Assembly (NCBI GenBank): GCA_963751775.1
Contig: CAVVVW010000008.1
Coordinates: 620,001-684,000, forward strand
Length of the DNA: 64,000 nucleotides
Direction: 5' to 3'
DNA from: CADEEN01 sp963751775
GTDB taxonomy: Bacteria; Pseudomonadota; Gammaproteobacteria; Burkholderiales; Burkholderiaceae_C
In this document: in pieces, positions 17,399-25,872 of the stretch
How positions within the stretch are numbered: the stretch's first letter is position 1
How the letters are laid out: each line of letters starts with the position of its first letter
Position numbers and translations under genes: made by a program
Notes under the pieces: model-generated
Databases searched by the model: none
What the model was told of the DNA's origin: nothing
The model's input: the letters and a program-made list of their open reading frames with translations, nothing else

Positions 17399-18512
17399 AT
17401 GGAGCAGATTACACGAGCTGTCGTTCGAGGTGAAGCCGTTCGCGTCGGGGTCGATCTGGCCAAGCGCGTGATCCAGGTGCATGCCGTCGATGGCGCCGGC
17501 CATGTGATCACCACGCGCGCCCTGCCACGCGACAAGTTCATCGCCTGGTGCGCGCAGTTGCCCGCCGGCTGCATCATTGCCATGGAGACCAGCTCGAGCT
17601 CGCACCACTGGGCGCGCAAGCTCATGGCCCTGGGCCTGGACGCACGCATCATCGCCGCGCAACTGGTCAGCCCCTACCGCAGGCAGGGCAGCAGCGGCAA
17701 GAACGACGCCAACGACGCCGCGGCCGTTTGTGAAGCCGCCAGACGGCCGCAGATGCTCTTCGTTCCGGTCAAGAGCGTCGAGCAGCAGAGCATGCTGTGC
17801 GTGCACCGCCTGCGCGAGGGCTTCAAGGCCGAGCGCACCGCTTGCATCAACCGCCTGCGTGGCCTGCTGGCCGAGTTCGGCCTGGTCTTTGCCAAGAGCC
17901 CGGCCGCATTGCAAGCCGTTCTGACCGATGTGCTCGAAGACGCCAGCAACGAGATGAACACCCTGGCCCGGCTGGTGCTGCAGCGCGCGCAAAGCCAGTG
18001 GCGCGAGCTCGACGAGCACATCGCCTGGTGCGACCAGCGCATCGCCGCGCACGCCACGCGACAACCCGGCGGTCAAGAAGGCCGCCACGCTGCAGGGCAT
18101 CGGCCCGATCGGCGCGTCGGCTGCGGTGGCCACGGTGGGCGACTTCAAGCAGTTCCGCCACGGCGCGCAGTTCGGGCCCTGGATCGGCCTCACGCCGCGC
18201 CAGGATTCCAGCGGTGGCAAGAACCGCCTGGGCGGCATCACCAAGCGCGGCGACGTCTACCTGCGCAGCCTGCTGATCCAGGGCGCGAAGTCGGCCGTGA
18301 TGACGGCGCACAAACGTTCGGACCCGATCTCGCAGTGGACGGCCGCACTGCGAGACCGCGCCGGCTGGCAAAAGGCGGCGGTGGCCCTGGCCAATAAGAA
18401 TGCGCGCATCCTGTGGGCGGTGATGACCAAGGGCGAGAGCTTCGATGCACGGTACGTCAGTGCCAAGCCAGGCGGGCCAGCGCAGGCGACACCTGCAGCC
18501 ACGGCCGCATAG
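17399..18512 (+). CDS. IS110/IS1111-family transposase (DEDD recombinase), one frame break
   Basis: About 370 residues after repair. The N-terminal RuvC-like DEDD domain shows VGVDLAKRVIQVHAVDGAG (first D), IIAMETSSSSHHWARKLMAL (E) and GKNDANDAAAVCEAARRPQM (D, D). The C-terminal Transposase_20 domain shows LQGIGPIGASAAVATVGDF and GLTPRQDSSGGKNRLGGITK RGD, with the conserved catalytic Ser of this family in the D-S-S-G stretch. One extra base near 18060 breaks the frame (HAT/RDNPAVKKAAT). These enzymes move the element through a circular intermediate guided by a bridge/seek RNA. Confidence 0.9.
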
Positions 18513-18816
18513 TTCGCAACGAATCCATCACGCAGCAGGCATCAACCAGAAGGTGAAGTGACAGGTCAGACCGGCAGCGGGCAAGCTCGACTAACCCTTG
18601 GTGGCTCGAATCGTCGATGTCCACGCGAACGGAATGGAGCCCCGCTGAGCGGTTCGCATCTGGGTCCGCACACCAGGCCACTGTGCCCGTGCAACAAGGC
18701 CGTCTGTAGAGAAGCAGCCTGCTCCTTCGTCACGCTCTTCAACGCCGCCTGCTCATCCATCCAAGGCAATTCGGCAACAAGGTCATCAACGACGAAAACC
18801 AACTCAGCTTGACAAG
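18513..18816 (+). ncRNA. Candidate bridge/seek RNA region in the right non-coding end of the IS
   Basis: The 300 bp between the transposase stop and the right inverted repeat have no convincing coding frame. In the IS1111 group the guide RNA is known to come from this right-hand non-coding end. This is a placement by element architecture only: I did not fold the RNA or identify its target- and donor-binding loops. Confidence 0.35.
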
Positions 18817-18851
18817 GTGAGAAGTCCCTGTACAGGTGAGAAGTCCCTGTA
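18815..18851 (+). repeat. Tandem duplication of the IS right end
   Basis: AGGTGAGAAGTCCCTGTA occurs at 18815-18832 and again at 18834-18851, separated by one C. Each copy contains the right subterminal repeat GTGAGAAGTCCCT. Confidence 0.85.
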
Positions 18852-18856
18852 AAGGG

Positions 18857-19402
18857 TTAGCAGGCATTCTCAAGCGCGTGCAGGTAGTACTTGGCTTCCA
18901 CAGGCCGTCGAAACTCGACCCAAGCGACGTGAGGGAAGGCTCCACTCGCGCGAAGTTCCCGAAACCGCCGCTGACGCTTGTGGAAGGTGCTCGCGACCCA
19001 CACCAGGATTGACTCACGCGAGAAGAACGAGCGCTTGAGCGACTCGCGGTTGCCGTGCCACAGTTCCTCGCGAGTAACGTTGCGACGAATGGTTCTGCGG
19101 ATGGCTCGCCAAAGCACGGTGGGCAAACCGTAGTTGAGCCAAACCACTGCGGTTGCTCGCGACCATAAAAGGTCACGGACGTCGCTGTAGTTTCCTGAGG
19201 CGACCCAGCGCTCGGCTGAGGCCGCTTGTGCAGTGAGGTTGCGGAACTCTTCAATGGGCTTGGTCGTCCAGTCCGGGCCCCAGAAAAGGTGATCGAGATC
19301 GAACGACGAGTGGCCGAGAACACGTGCGAGGTCGGCCGCGAACGTGGACTTGCCAGCGCAACTGGTTCCGATGACGACGACTCGTTCAAGAGGGGTTGGC
19401 AT
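18857..19402 (-). CDS. P-loop adenylate-kinase-like / topology-modulation-like ATPase
   Basis: Intact, 181 residues from the ATG at 19402 (another ATG lies at 19435). Walker A is VVVIGTSCAGKSTFAADLAR, followed by HSSFDLDHLFWGPDWTTKP and RWVASGNYSDVRDLLWSRAT, the pattern of small P-loop proteins annotated as adenylate kinase-like or DNA topology modulation (FlaR-like). The real substrate is unknown. Base composition is less GC-rich than its neighbours and the gene sits right against the IS end, so horizontal gain is plausible. Confidence 0.65.
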   Translation of the reverse strand: MPTPLERVVVIGTSCAGKSTFAADLARVLGHSSFDLDHLFWGPDWTTKPIEEFRNLTAQAASAERWVASGNYSDVRDLLWSRATAVVWLNYGLPTVLWRAIRRTIRRNVTREELWHGNRESLKRSFFSRESILVWVASTFHKRQRRFRELRASGAFPHVAWVEFRRPVEAKYYLHALENAC

Positions 19403-19783
19403 AGCGGCGCGAGTCTGCTTGCCTGCTGACGTCAATTAGGCCGAAGGGGGACGACGGCCCCGTTCGGCCTAAGCTGCTCGGCAAGAATGCCCGTGCGATG
19501 GCGTCCGCCCTCTGTCAGCAAGGCTTCAAAGCCCCTATTCAGGGCGATTTCGCGGTGCGTTAGATGGGCCAAAATTTCCGGCATGAACAAGCATTCAGTC
19601 GATGCCCGTCGGCACGGCGCGGGCGCACCAATGTCGCTGGTCATGGGGGGCAACGTCAAGTCGGGCCCCGCGGCATTTGTCGCGCACACGGGGGTGGCGC
19701 GCCGCGAGCGTTGAGCGGCGCGCAGCGCCCGCTCGAACGCGAGCAACGAAAGCCGCACGCGCAAAGCGCGTGTCGGCCTTTCG
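19403..19783. other. Gap with no convincing gene
   Basis: About 380 bp. A weak minus-strand frame (19432-19764, ending LTEGGRHRTGILAEQLRPNG) has no recognisable family and atypical composition. The right part is Arg-codon-rich repeats and a stem-loop that probably terminates the acyl-CoA reductase gene. It may contain debris from the same insertion events as the IS region. Confidence 0.5.
19752..19777 (-). terminator. Stem-loop after the fatty acyl-CoA reductase gene
   Basis: On the minus strand, seven bases after the gene's stop (19784), GCCGACACGCGC-TTT-GCGCGTGCGGC forms a GC-rich hairpin with one bulged base, followed by TTTCGTT. The T-run is poor, so it is only a candidate intrinsic terminator. 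Confidence 0.45.
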
Positions 19784-21778
19784 TCAGAAGTGGATGCCGC
19801 GCATCATCTGCGCCATCGCCACCGCCTCCGGCGACAGCGTCGGCTTGGCCAGCTTCTCGCCCTTGGCCGCGGCGCTGTCGGGGAACATGCGGAAGGTGGT
19901 GTTCATGATGATCTGCGTGATGCGCGGCGCCACCGCGTGCAGCACCTCGCCGAAGATGCCCAGCCGCGTCGCCACCCGCACCGGCTTGTCGATGCAGGCC
20001 TGCACGATCATGTCGGCGGCCTCTTCGGGCTGCAGCAGCGGCATGCTGTCGTAGATCTTGGTCGGCGCCGTCATCGGCGTGCGCACCAGCGGCATGTTCA
20101 CGGTCGTGAACGTGACGCCCTGGTCGGCGAACTCGCTCGACGCGCAGCGCGTCCAGGCGTCGAGCGCGGCCTTGCTGGCCACGTAGGCCGAGAAGCGCGG
20201 CGCGTTGACGAGCACGCTGATCGAGCTGATGTTGACGACATGCCCCTTCTTCTTCGCCACCATGCCCGGCAGCAGGCCCATCGTGACGCGCAGGCTGCCG
20301 AAGTAGTTGAGCTGCATGGTGCGCTCGAAGTCGTGGAAGCGCTCGTAGCTGGCCTCGATGGCGCGGCGGATCGAGCGCCCGGCGTTGTTGATCAGGAAGT
20401 CGACGCCGCCATGCTCGTCGGTGAGCTTCTTGACGAAGCCGGCGCAATCGGCCTCGTCGGCGATGTCGACCGAATAGCTGAAGACCTTGGCGTCGTTGCC
20501 GGCCGCGGCCTTGATGGCCTTGACCGCCTCGGCCAGCTTGTCCTCGTCGCGGGCGCAGATGATCGTCACCGCGCCGGCCTCGGCGAAGCGGCAGGCGACA
20601 GACAGGCCGATGCCCGACGAGCCGCCGGTGACCAGCACCACCTTGCCGCCCACCGTGCCGCGCAACGAGCGGTCGATGAACAGCGCCGGGTCGAGGTGGC
20701 GCTCCCAGTAGTCCCACAGGCACCAGGCGTAGTCGCGCAGGTTCGGGCATTCGATGCCGGTGCCCTTCAGCGCCGCGTCGGTCTCGCGGCGGTCGAAGCG
20801 CGTCGGGTAGTTGACGAAGGTCAACATGTCCTCGGGCACGCCCAGGTCCTTGATCACGGCGTTGCGGATGCGCCGCACCGGCGCCAGGGCCATCAGCCCC
20901 TTCTTCACGCTCTTGGGGATGAAGCCGAGCAGCGCGGCGTTGACGAAGACGTTCATCTTCGGCGCGTGCGCGGCGCGGCTGAAGATGTCGAGCACGTCGC
21001 CGATGCGGTAGCCCACCGGATCGACCAGGTGGTAGCACTTGCCGCTGGCGTGCAAGTGGTGGCTGATGTGGTCCAGCGCGGCGACGACGAAGTCCACCGG
21101 CACGATGTTCACGCGCCCGCCTTCGATGCCGATGCTGGGCATCCACGGCGGCAGGATCTGGCGCATGCGCTGGATCAGCTTGAAGAAGTAGTACGGGCCG
21201 TCGATCTTGTCCATCTCGCCGGTCTTGGAGTCGCCGACGACCATCGCCGGGCGGTACACCGTCCACGGCACCTTGCACTCCTTGCGCACCAGCTTCTCGC
21301 TCTCGTGCTTGGTCATGAAGTAGGGGTGGTCCAGGCCCTCGGCCTCGTCGAACATGTCCTCGCGGAACACGCCCTCGTACAGGCCCGCCGCGGCGATCGA
21401 CGAGACATGGTGGAAGTGCCCGGCGTCGATGGCCTTGGCGAACTCGACGGCGCTGCGCGTGCCTTCGATGTTGACGCTGATCTGGCTGGCTTCGTCGGCC
21501 GAAAGGTCGTACACCGCCGCCAGGTGGTACAGGTGGTTGATCTGGCCCTTGAGCGCCTTGAGTTCGTCGGCGGCCACGCCGAGCTTCTTGCTCGTCAGGT
21601 CGCCATACACCGGAATCGCGCGCGCCTTGCCGACGCCCCAGTACTCGAGCAGCGCCGGCACCTTGCTCTCGCTCTCGGGCCGCAGCAGGAAGTGGACGAC
21701 GGCGCCCTTGCGCGCGAGCAAGGTCTTGACCAGGCGCTTGCCGATGAAGCCGGTGGCGCCGGTGACGAAATACTGCAT
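19784..21778 (-). CDS. Bifunctional fatty acyl-CoA reductase (Maqu_2507-like, two Rossmann domains)
   Basis: Intact, 664 residues. The N-terminal half is an extended-SDR domain (FVTGATGFIGKRLVKTLLAR; HLAAVYDLSADEASQISVNI; HPYFMTKHESEKLVRKE with Y-x3-K). The C-terminal half is a classical SDR (VVLVTGGSSGIGLSVACRFA; NNAGRSIRRAIEASYERFHD; FSAYVASKAALDAW with Y-x3-K). The whole chain, including PYYFFKLIQRMRQILPPW and the ending MMRGIHF, closely resembles the Marinobacter 661-residue enzyme that reduces fatty acyl-CoA to fatty alcohol with NADPH. It is divergent from a phasin and patatin pair, suggesting a storage-lipid role. The start at 21778 is preferred over an upstream TTG. Confidence 0.85.
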   Translation of the reverse strand: MQYFVTGATGFIGKRLVKTLLARKGAVVHFLLRPESESKVPALLEYWGVGKARAIPVYGDLTSKKLGVAADELKALKGQINHLYHLAAVYDLSADEASQISVNIEGTRSAVEFAKAIDAGHFHHVSSIAAAGLYEGVFREDMFDEAEGLDHPYFMTKHESEKLVRKECKVPWTVYRPAMVVGDSKTGEMDKIDGPYYFFKLIQRMRQILPPWMPSIGIEGGRVNIVPVDFVVAALDHISHHLHASGKCYHLVDPVGYRIGDVLDIFSRAAHAPKMNVFVNAALLGFIPKSVKKGLMALAPVRRIRNAVIKDLGVPEDMLTFVNYPTRFDRRETDAALKGTGIECPNLRDYAWCLWDYWERHLDPALFIDRSLRGTVGGKVVLVTGGSSGIGLSVACRFAEAGAVTIICARDEDKLAEAVKAIKAAAGNDAKVFSYSVDIADEADCAGFVKKLTDEHGGVDFLINNAGRSIRRAIEASYERFHDFERTMQLNYFGSLRVTMGLLPGMVAKKKGHVVNISSISVLVNAPRFSAYVASKAALDAWTRCASSEFADQGVTFTTVNMPLVRTPMTAPTKIYDSMPLLQPEEAADMIVQACIDKPVRVATRLGIFGEVLHAVAPRITQIIMNTTFRMFPDSAAAKGEKLAKPTLSPEAVAMAQMMRGIHF

Positions 21779-21978
21779 GGTGTTCTCCAACGAATGCGAT
21801 GCGGCGGCGCCCGCTCGGGCGCCGCAAGATCATTCTTGCCCAAAGCCCGCCGGCGCCGCAGCGCGCTTACCCCAGTGGCCCGCCATAGAGCGCTCCCACT
21901 AGAGAAACCATGCCCAGCGTGCCGCGCCGCTCCTATAGTCAACTTCCCTGATACCCGCAACGACAAAGGACGCACCCC

Positions 21979-22470
21979 ATGGTCAAGAAGCTCCAGAAAA
22001 TGGCCCAGAAGAAAGCCACCTCGGCCGCCGGCCTGCTCGACAGCCAGTTGGCACAGTCGGTCAAGGAATCGGCGCAGCAGATCTGGTTGGCCGGCATGGG
22101 CGCCTTCAGCAAGGCACAGGAAGAAGGTGGCAAGGTGTACGAGGCATTGATCAAGGAAGGCATGAGCCTGCAGAAGAAGACCCAGGGCCTGGCCGAGGAG
22201 CGCATCAGCGCCGTCACCGGCAAGATGACCGCGATGGCCGACGGCATGAGCAACAAGGCCGGCGCGCAATGGGACAAGCTCGAGTCGATCTTCGAAGAGC
22301 GCGTGGCCAAGGCCTTGAACAAGATGGGCGTGCCTTCGCGCAAGGACATCGACGCCCTGATCAAGCGCATCGACGCGTTGTCGGCCAAGGTCGGCGGCAA
22401 GGCCGCGCCGGCGAAGAAGGCGCCGGCGCAGAAGGCGCCGGCCAAGCGAGTGGTTCGCAAGACGGCGTGA
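21979..22470 (+). CDS. Phasin-family protein with Lys/Ala/Pro tail
   Basis: Intact, 163 residues. The first 120 residues are a phasin helix region (SAAGLLDSQLAQSVKESAQQ, IWLAGMGAFSKAQEEGGKVY). The end is a histone-like tail of AKKAPAQKAPAKRVVRKTA, as in PhaF/PhaI proteins that coat polyhydroxyalkanoate granules and can touch DNA. An AAAGGA ribosome site lies just before the ATG. The patatin gene begins inside its stop codon (GTGA), so granule coat and lipase-like protein are translationally coupled. Confidence 0.85.
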   Translation: MVKKLQKMAQKKATSAAGLLDSQLAQSVKESAQQIWLAGMGAFSKAQEEGGKVYEALIKEGMSLQKKTQGLAEERISAVTGKMTAMADGMSNKAGAQWDKLESIFEERVAKALNKMGVPSRKDIDALIKRIDALSAKVGGKAAPAKKAPAQKAPAKRVVRKTA

Positions 22471-23689
22471 CCAAACCCGCCCCGCGCATCGGCCTGGCCT
22501 TCGCCGGTGGCGGACCGCTCGGAGCGATCTACGAAGTCGGCGCGCTGTGCGCGCTCGACGAGGCGCTGGTCGGCCTGCAGTTCAACCGGCTCGCGGGCTA
22601 CGTCGGCGTTTCGGCCGGCGGCTTCATCGCCGCCGCGCTGGCCAACGGCATGACGGCACGCGAGATCTGCGCCGCCTTCATCGAGAACGACGACAGCGGC
22701 GGGCCGCGACCTGTTTCGGCCCGTCGCTGCTGATGCGCCCGGCCTGGGGCGAGTACCTGCATCGCCTGGCCTCGCTGCCGGGGCTGACGGCGCAGGCGGC
22801 CGTGCTGCTGGCCTTCAAGCGCCGCTCGCTGCTCGAAGCTCTCGAGCGCCTGGGCCGCGCCTTGCCCAGCGGCCTGTTGAGCGGCGCGGCGATGGAGCGC
22901 CAGCTGGCACGCGTGTTCTCGGCGCCCGGCCGCACGAACGACTTTCGTCAACTGCCGCGCAAGCTGGTGCTGGTGGCCACCGATCTGGACAGCGGCGAGG
23001 CCGTGCCGTTCGGCCAACCCGGTCTCGACGACGTGCCGATCTCGCTCGCCGTGCAGGCCAGCGCCGCATTGCCGGGGCTGTTCGCGCCGGTCGCGGTCAA
23101 GGGCCGCACCTGCGTCGACGGCGCACTGAAGAAGACACTGCACGCCACCGTGCTGCTCGACGAGGGGCTGGACCTGTTGATCTGCCTCAACCCGCTGGTG
23201 CCGTTCGACGCCACCCATGCCACGCGGCACAAGCTGCTCGGCGGCGGCGAGCCGCGCATTCCGCGGCTGGTCGACGGCGGCCTGCCGGTGGTGCTGTCGC
23301 AGACCTTCCGCTCGCTGATCCATTCGCGGCTCGAGCTCGGCCTGAAGGGTTATGCCCAGGCCTATCCGGGCACCGACATCGTGCTGTTCGAGCCCGACCC
23401 GCGCGACCCCGAGATGTTCCTGGCCAACACCTTCAGCGTGTCGCAGCGCCGCGCGCTGGCCGAGCACGCCTACCAGCGCACGCGCGAGTTGCTGCGCTCC
23501 CGGCGGTCCTCGCTCGGCGCGCAACTGGCGCGCCACGGCGTGACGATCGACGCCGACGTGCTCGACGACCCGTCACGGCGCTTGCTCGGCCGGCAACGGC
23601 GCCTGCGCGGCACGCACGCGGCGCGGGCACTGAAGCGGCTCGACGAGGTGCTGTCCGACCTGGAGCTGTCGGTCGCGTCCGGCGTCTAG
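22467..23689 (+). CDS. Patatin-like phospholipase, frame breaks near residue 80
   Basis: About 407 residues. The catalytic dyad is visible: GGGPLGAIYEVGALCALDEA (oxyanion loop), YVGVSAGGFIAAALANGM (G-x-S-x-G Ser) and later TCVDGALKKTLHATVLLDEG (D-G-A/G Asp). It starts with GTG overlapping the phasin stop. Between 22700 and 22722 two extra bases shift the frame; the expected bridge DLF-RP-SLLMRPAWGEY is present in pieces over three frames. A long C-terminal region (SQTFRSLIHSRLELGLKGYA) is typical of bacterial RssA-like/DUF3336-less patatins linked to lipid or PHA metabolism. Confidence 0.82.
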
Positions 23690-23700
23690 GTCATTGCGCT

Positions 23701-23746
23701 GACTGCGTTGCATTGCCGGGCCCCGCCCCGGCAAAGCGACGCAGTC
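23701..23746. terminator. Bidirectional stem-loop between convergent genes
   Basis: Arms GACTGCGTTGCATTGCCGGG (23701-23720) and its near-complement 23727-23746 match at 18 of 20 positions around a six-base loop. It lies just after the patatin stop (+) and just after the M32 peptidase stop (-). Neither strand has a U-tract, so a terminator role is inferred from position and stability. Confidence 0.55.
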
Positions 23747-23754
23747 AAGCAAAC

Positions 23755-25243
23755 TCACCCGAGATACCGAGCCTCGAGATGCGCCCGGAAGAACGCCGGG
23801 TTCAAGACCTCGCCGCTGGCGCGAATGGCCAGCTCGTCGGTCGACCAGCGCGAGGCCTGCGACCAGATGTTGTCGCGCAGCCAGTCGAACAGCGGCGTCC
23901 AGTCCCCGCGCGTGATCGCGCGCGTCGAGGTCGGGCAGCGCGCGCCGCATCGCCGCGAACCACTGCGCCGCATACATCGCGCCCAGCGAGTAGCACGGGA
24001 AGTAGCCGAACAGCGACTCCGGCCAATGCACGTCCTGCATCGGCCCGTCCTTGAAGTTGCCGCGCGTGTCCAGGCCCAGCAGTTCCTGCATCTTCGCGTC
24101 CCACAGCGCGGGCACGTCCTCGGCCTCGATCAGGCCTTCGATCAGCGGGCGCTCGATCTCGTAGCGCAGGATCACGTGCGCCGGGTAGGTGACTTCGTCG
24201 GCGTCGACGCGGATCAGCCCGCGCTGCACGCGCGTCAGCAGCCGGTGCAGGTTGCCGGGCTCGAACGCCGGCTGCATGCCGAAGGCCGCGGCCAGCATCG
24301 GCGACACCACCTGCGAAAAGCCGGGGTGGCCGCCGAGCTGCATCTCGAACGACAAGGACTGGCTCTCGTGGATCGCCATCGAGCGCGCCTCGCTGACCGG
24401 CTGGCCGAGCCAGTCGCGCGGCCGGTTCTGCTCGTAGCGGCCGTGGCCGGTTTCGTGCACCGTGCCCATCAGCGCCGGCAGGAACTGGTCTTCGCGGTAG
24501 CGCGTGGTCAAGCGCACGTCCTCGGGCACGCCGCCGGAGAACGGGTGCGTGCTGGTGTCCAGGCGGCCGGCCTCGAAGTCGAAGCCCAGGCGCTGCACCA
24601 CCTGCCGGCACAGTTCGCGCTGGGCCTCGATCGCGAACGGGCCCACCGGTTCCTGCACCGGCTCGCGCGACTGCTTGTCGACCACGCGCCGGATCAGATC
24701 GGGCAGCCATTGCCGCACCGCGCCGAACACGCGGTCGACCTCGGCGCTGGTCATGCCGGGTTCGAAACGGTCCATCAGCGCGTCGTACTTGGCCAGCCCG
24801 GTCTGCTGCGACAGCAGCGCCGCCTCTTCGCGGGCGATCGCCAGCACCGGCCGCCATTGCTCGACGAAAGCCGCCCAGTCGTTGGCCGGCCGCAGCGTGC
24901 GCCAGGCATGTTCGCAGCGCGAGGTGGCCATCTGGCGGCGCTCGACCAGCTCGGTCGGCAAGGCGTTGGCATAGCGCCAGTCGCGGCGGATCTCGCGCAG
25001 GTTGGCACGCTGGTGGTCCGACAGCGGCTCCTGCTCGGCACGCGCCAGGCGATCCGCCAGGCCGGTGTCGGTGCGCAGGCGGTGCATCAGCGCGGCCAAT
25101 TCGGCGAGCGCGGCGGCGCGCGCCTCGTTGCCCTTGGGCGGCATGTTGGCGGCCTGGTCCCAGCCGGCGATCGAGGCCAGGTGCTGCAGGCGATGCAGCC
25201 GCGCGTAGTGGCTGGCCAGATCGTCGTAGGTCGGCGTCTTCAT
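23755..25243 (-). CDS. M32-family metallocarboxypeptidase (Taq carboxypeptidase type), one frame break
   Basis: About 495 residues after repair, the family's usual size. Starts MKTPTYDDLASHYARLHRLQ with SIAGWDQAANMPPKGNEARA. The zinc site is MGTVHETGHGRYEQNRP (H-E-x2-H) with the distant Glu in AIHESQSLSFEMQLG. The C-terminal third has ILRYEIERPLIEGLIEAEDV and GYFPCYSLGAMYAAQWF. An extra base in a GC-alternating run near 23925 shifts the frame; the true ending is EVLNPAFFRAHLEARYLG at 23755. Cytoplasmic; removes C-terminal residues from peptides. Confidence 0.9.
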
Positions 25244-25275
25244 CGGCGGGCTTCCAGGCAAGAAGCCCGATTGTC

Positions 25276-25765
25276 TCAGGTCAAGTTGTAGACGCCGGGC
25301 CACAGCCACAGCAGCAGGCTCGTCATCGTCACGTAGCGCGCGAACTTGCCCACCGCCATGTAGGCCACGCAGGGCCAGAACGGCATGCGCAACCAGCCGG
25401 CCACCGCGCACAGCGGGTCGCCGACGACAGGCAACCACGCCAGCAGGCAGGCCTTGGCGCCGAATCGCTCCAGCCACTTCAAGGCCCGCAGCTCGCTCGG
25501 CTTGCGGTGGCGCACGCGCTCGTAGGCGATTTCCGCGCCGTAGCCCATCCACCAGGTGATCGCGCCGCCGATGGTGTTGCCGGCGGTGGCGACCCAGATC
25601 GCCGGCCAGAACAGGTCGGGGTTGAGCTTGATCAAACCGAACACCGCCGGCTCGCTGCCCATCGGCAGCAAGGTGGCGGAGATCAGGGCGATGACGAAGA
25701 CCGTCAACAGGCCGAAGTCGGGGCAGCGCGAGCGCGGCCAGCAGCGGGGCGATCCATGAATCCAT
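25276..25765 (-). CDS. YqaA/DedA-like membrane protein, N-terminal frame break
   Basis: About 162 residues after repair. Start MDSWIAPLLAALALP at 25765. An extra C in a C-run near 25713 shifts the frame, which then reads DFGLLTVFVIALISATLLPM, GSEPAVFGLIKLNPDLFWPA, TAGNTIGGAITWWMGYG and PVVGDPLCAVAGWLRMP. These are marks of the YqaA branch of the SNARE-associated/DedA family (G-x2-x-G-x-W-x-G, G-D-P). Inner membrane; implicated in lipid or proton-linked homeostasis in relatives. Confidence 0.8.
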
Positions 25766-25830
25766 GCAGGGTCCGATTATCGACAGCACCCGACACGCGG
25801 CCGCAGCACGGATGCCGCTCGCCCGGTGGC

Positions 25831-25836
25831 TATACT
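25831..25836 (+). promoter_or_regulatory. Possible -10 element for dusB-fis
   Basis: TATACT, 37 bp before the dusB ATG in an otherwise GC-rich region. No good -35 box at 17 bp spacing, so this is a weak candidate. fis control in other bacteria acts at the dusB promoter. Confidence 0.3.
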
Positions 25837-25872
25837 TGCGCCTCATTTTTCAGCACCCTCCCCCGGTCACTC

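Larger units (their letters stand above)
17300..18832 (+). mobile_element. IS110-family (IS1111-like) insertion sequence
   Basis: The boundaries are inferred from subterminal inverted repeats: AGGGACTTCCCAC at 17307-17319 and GTGAGAAGTCCCT at 18817-18829 (12 of 13 positions complementary). The left non-coding end is short (about 100 bp) and the right one long (about 320 bp), the layout known for the IS1111 group. A second copy of the right repeat lies at 18836-18848, so the true right end could instead be near 18851. No flanking target duplication or long terminal repeats were seen, as expected for this family. Confidence 0.7.

Noticed and set aside
19432..19764. A 110-codon frame on the minus strand
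   Set aside because: No family, poor composition, no ribosome site; treated as gap sequence.
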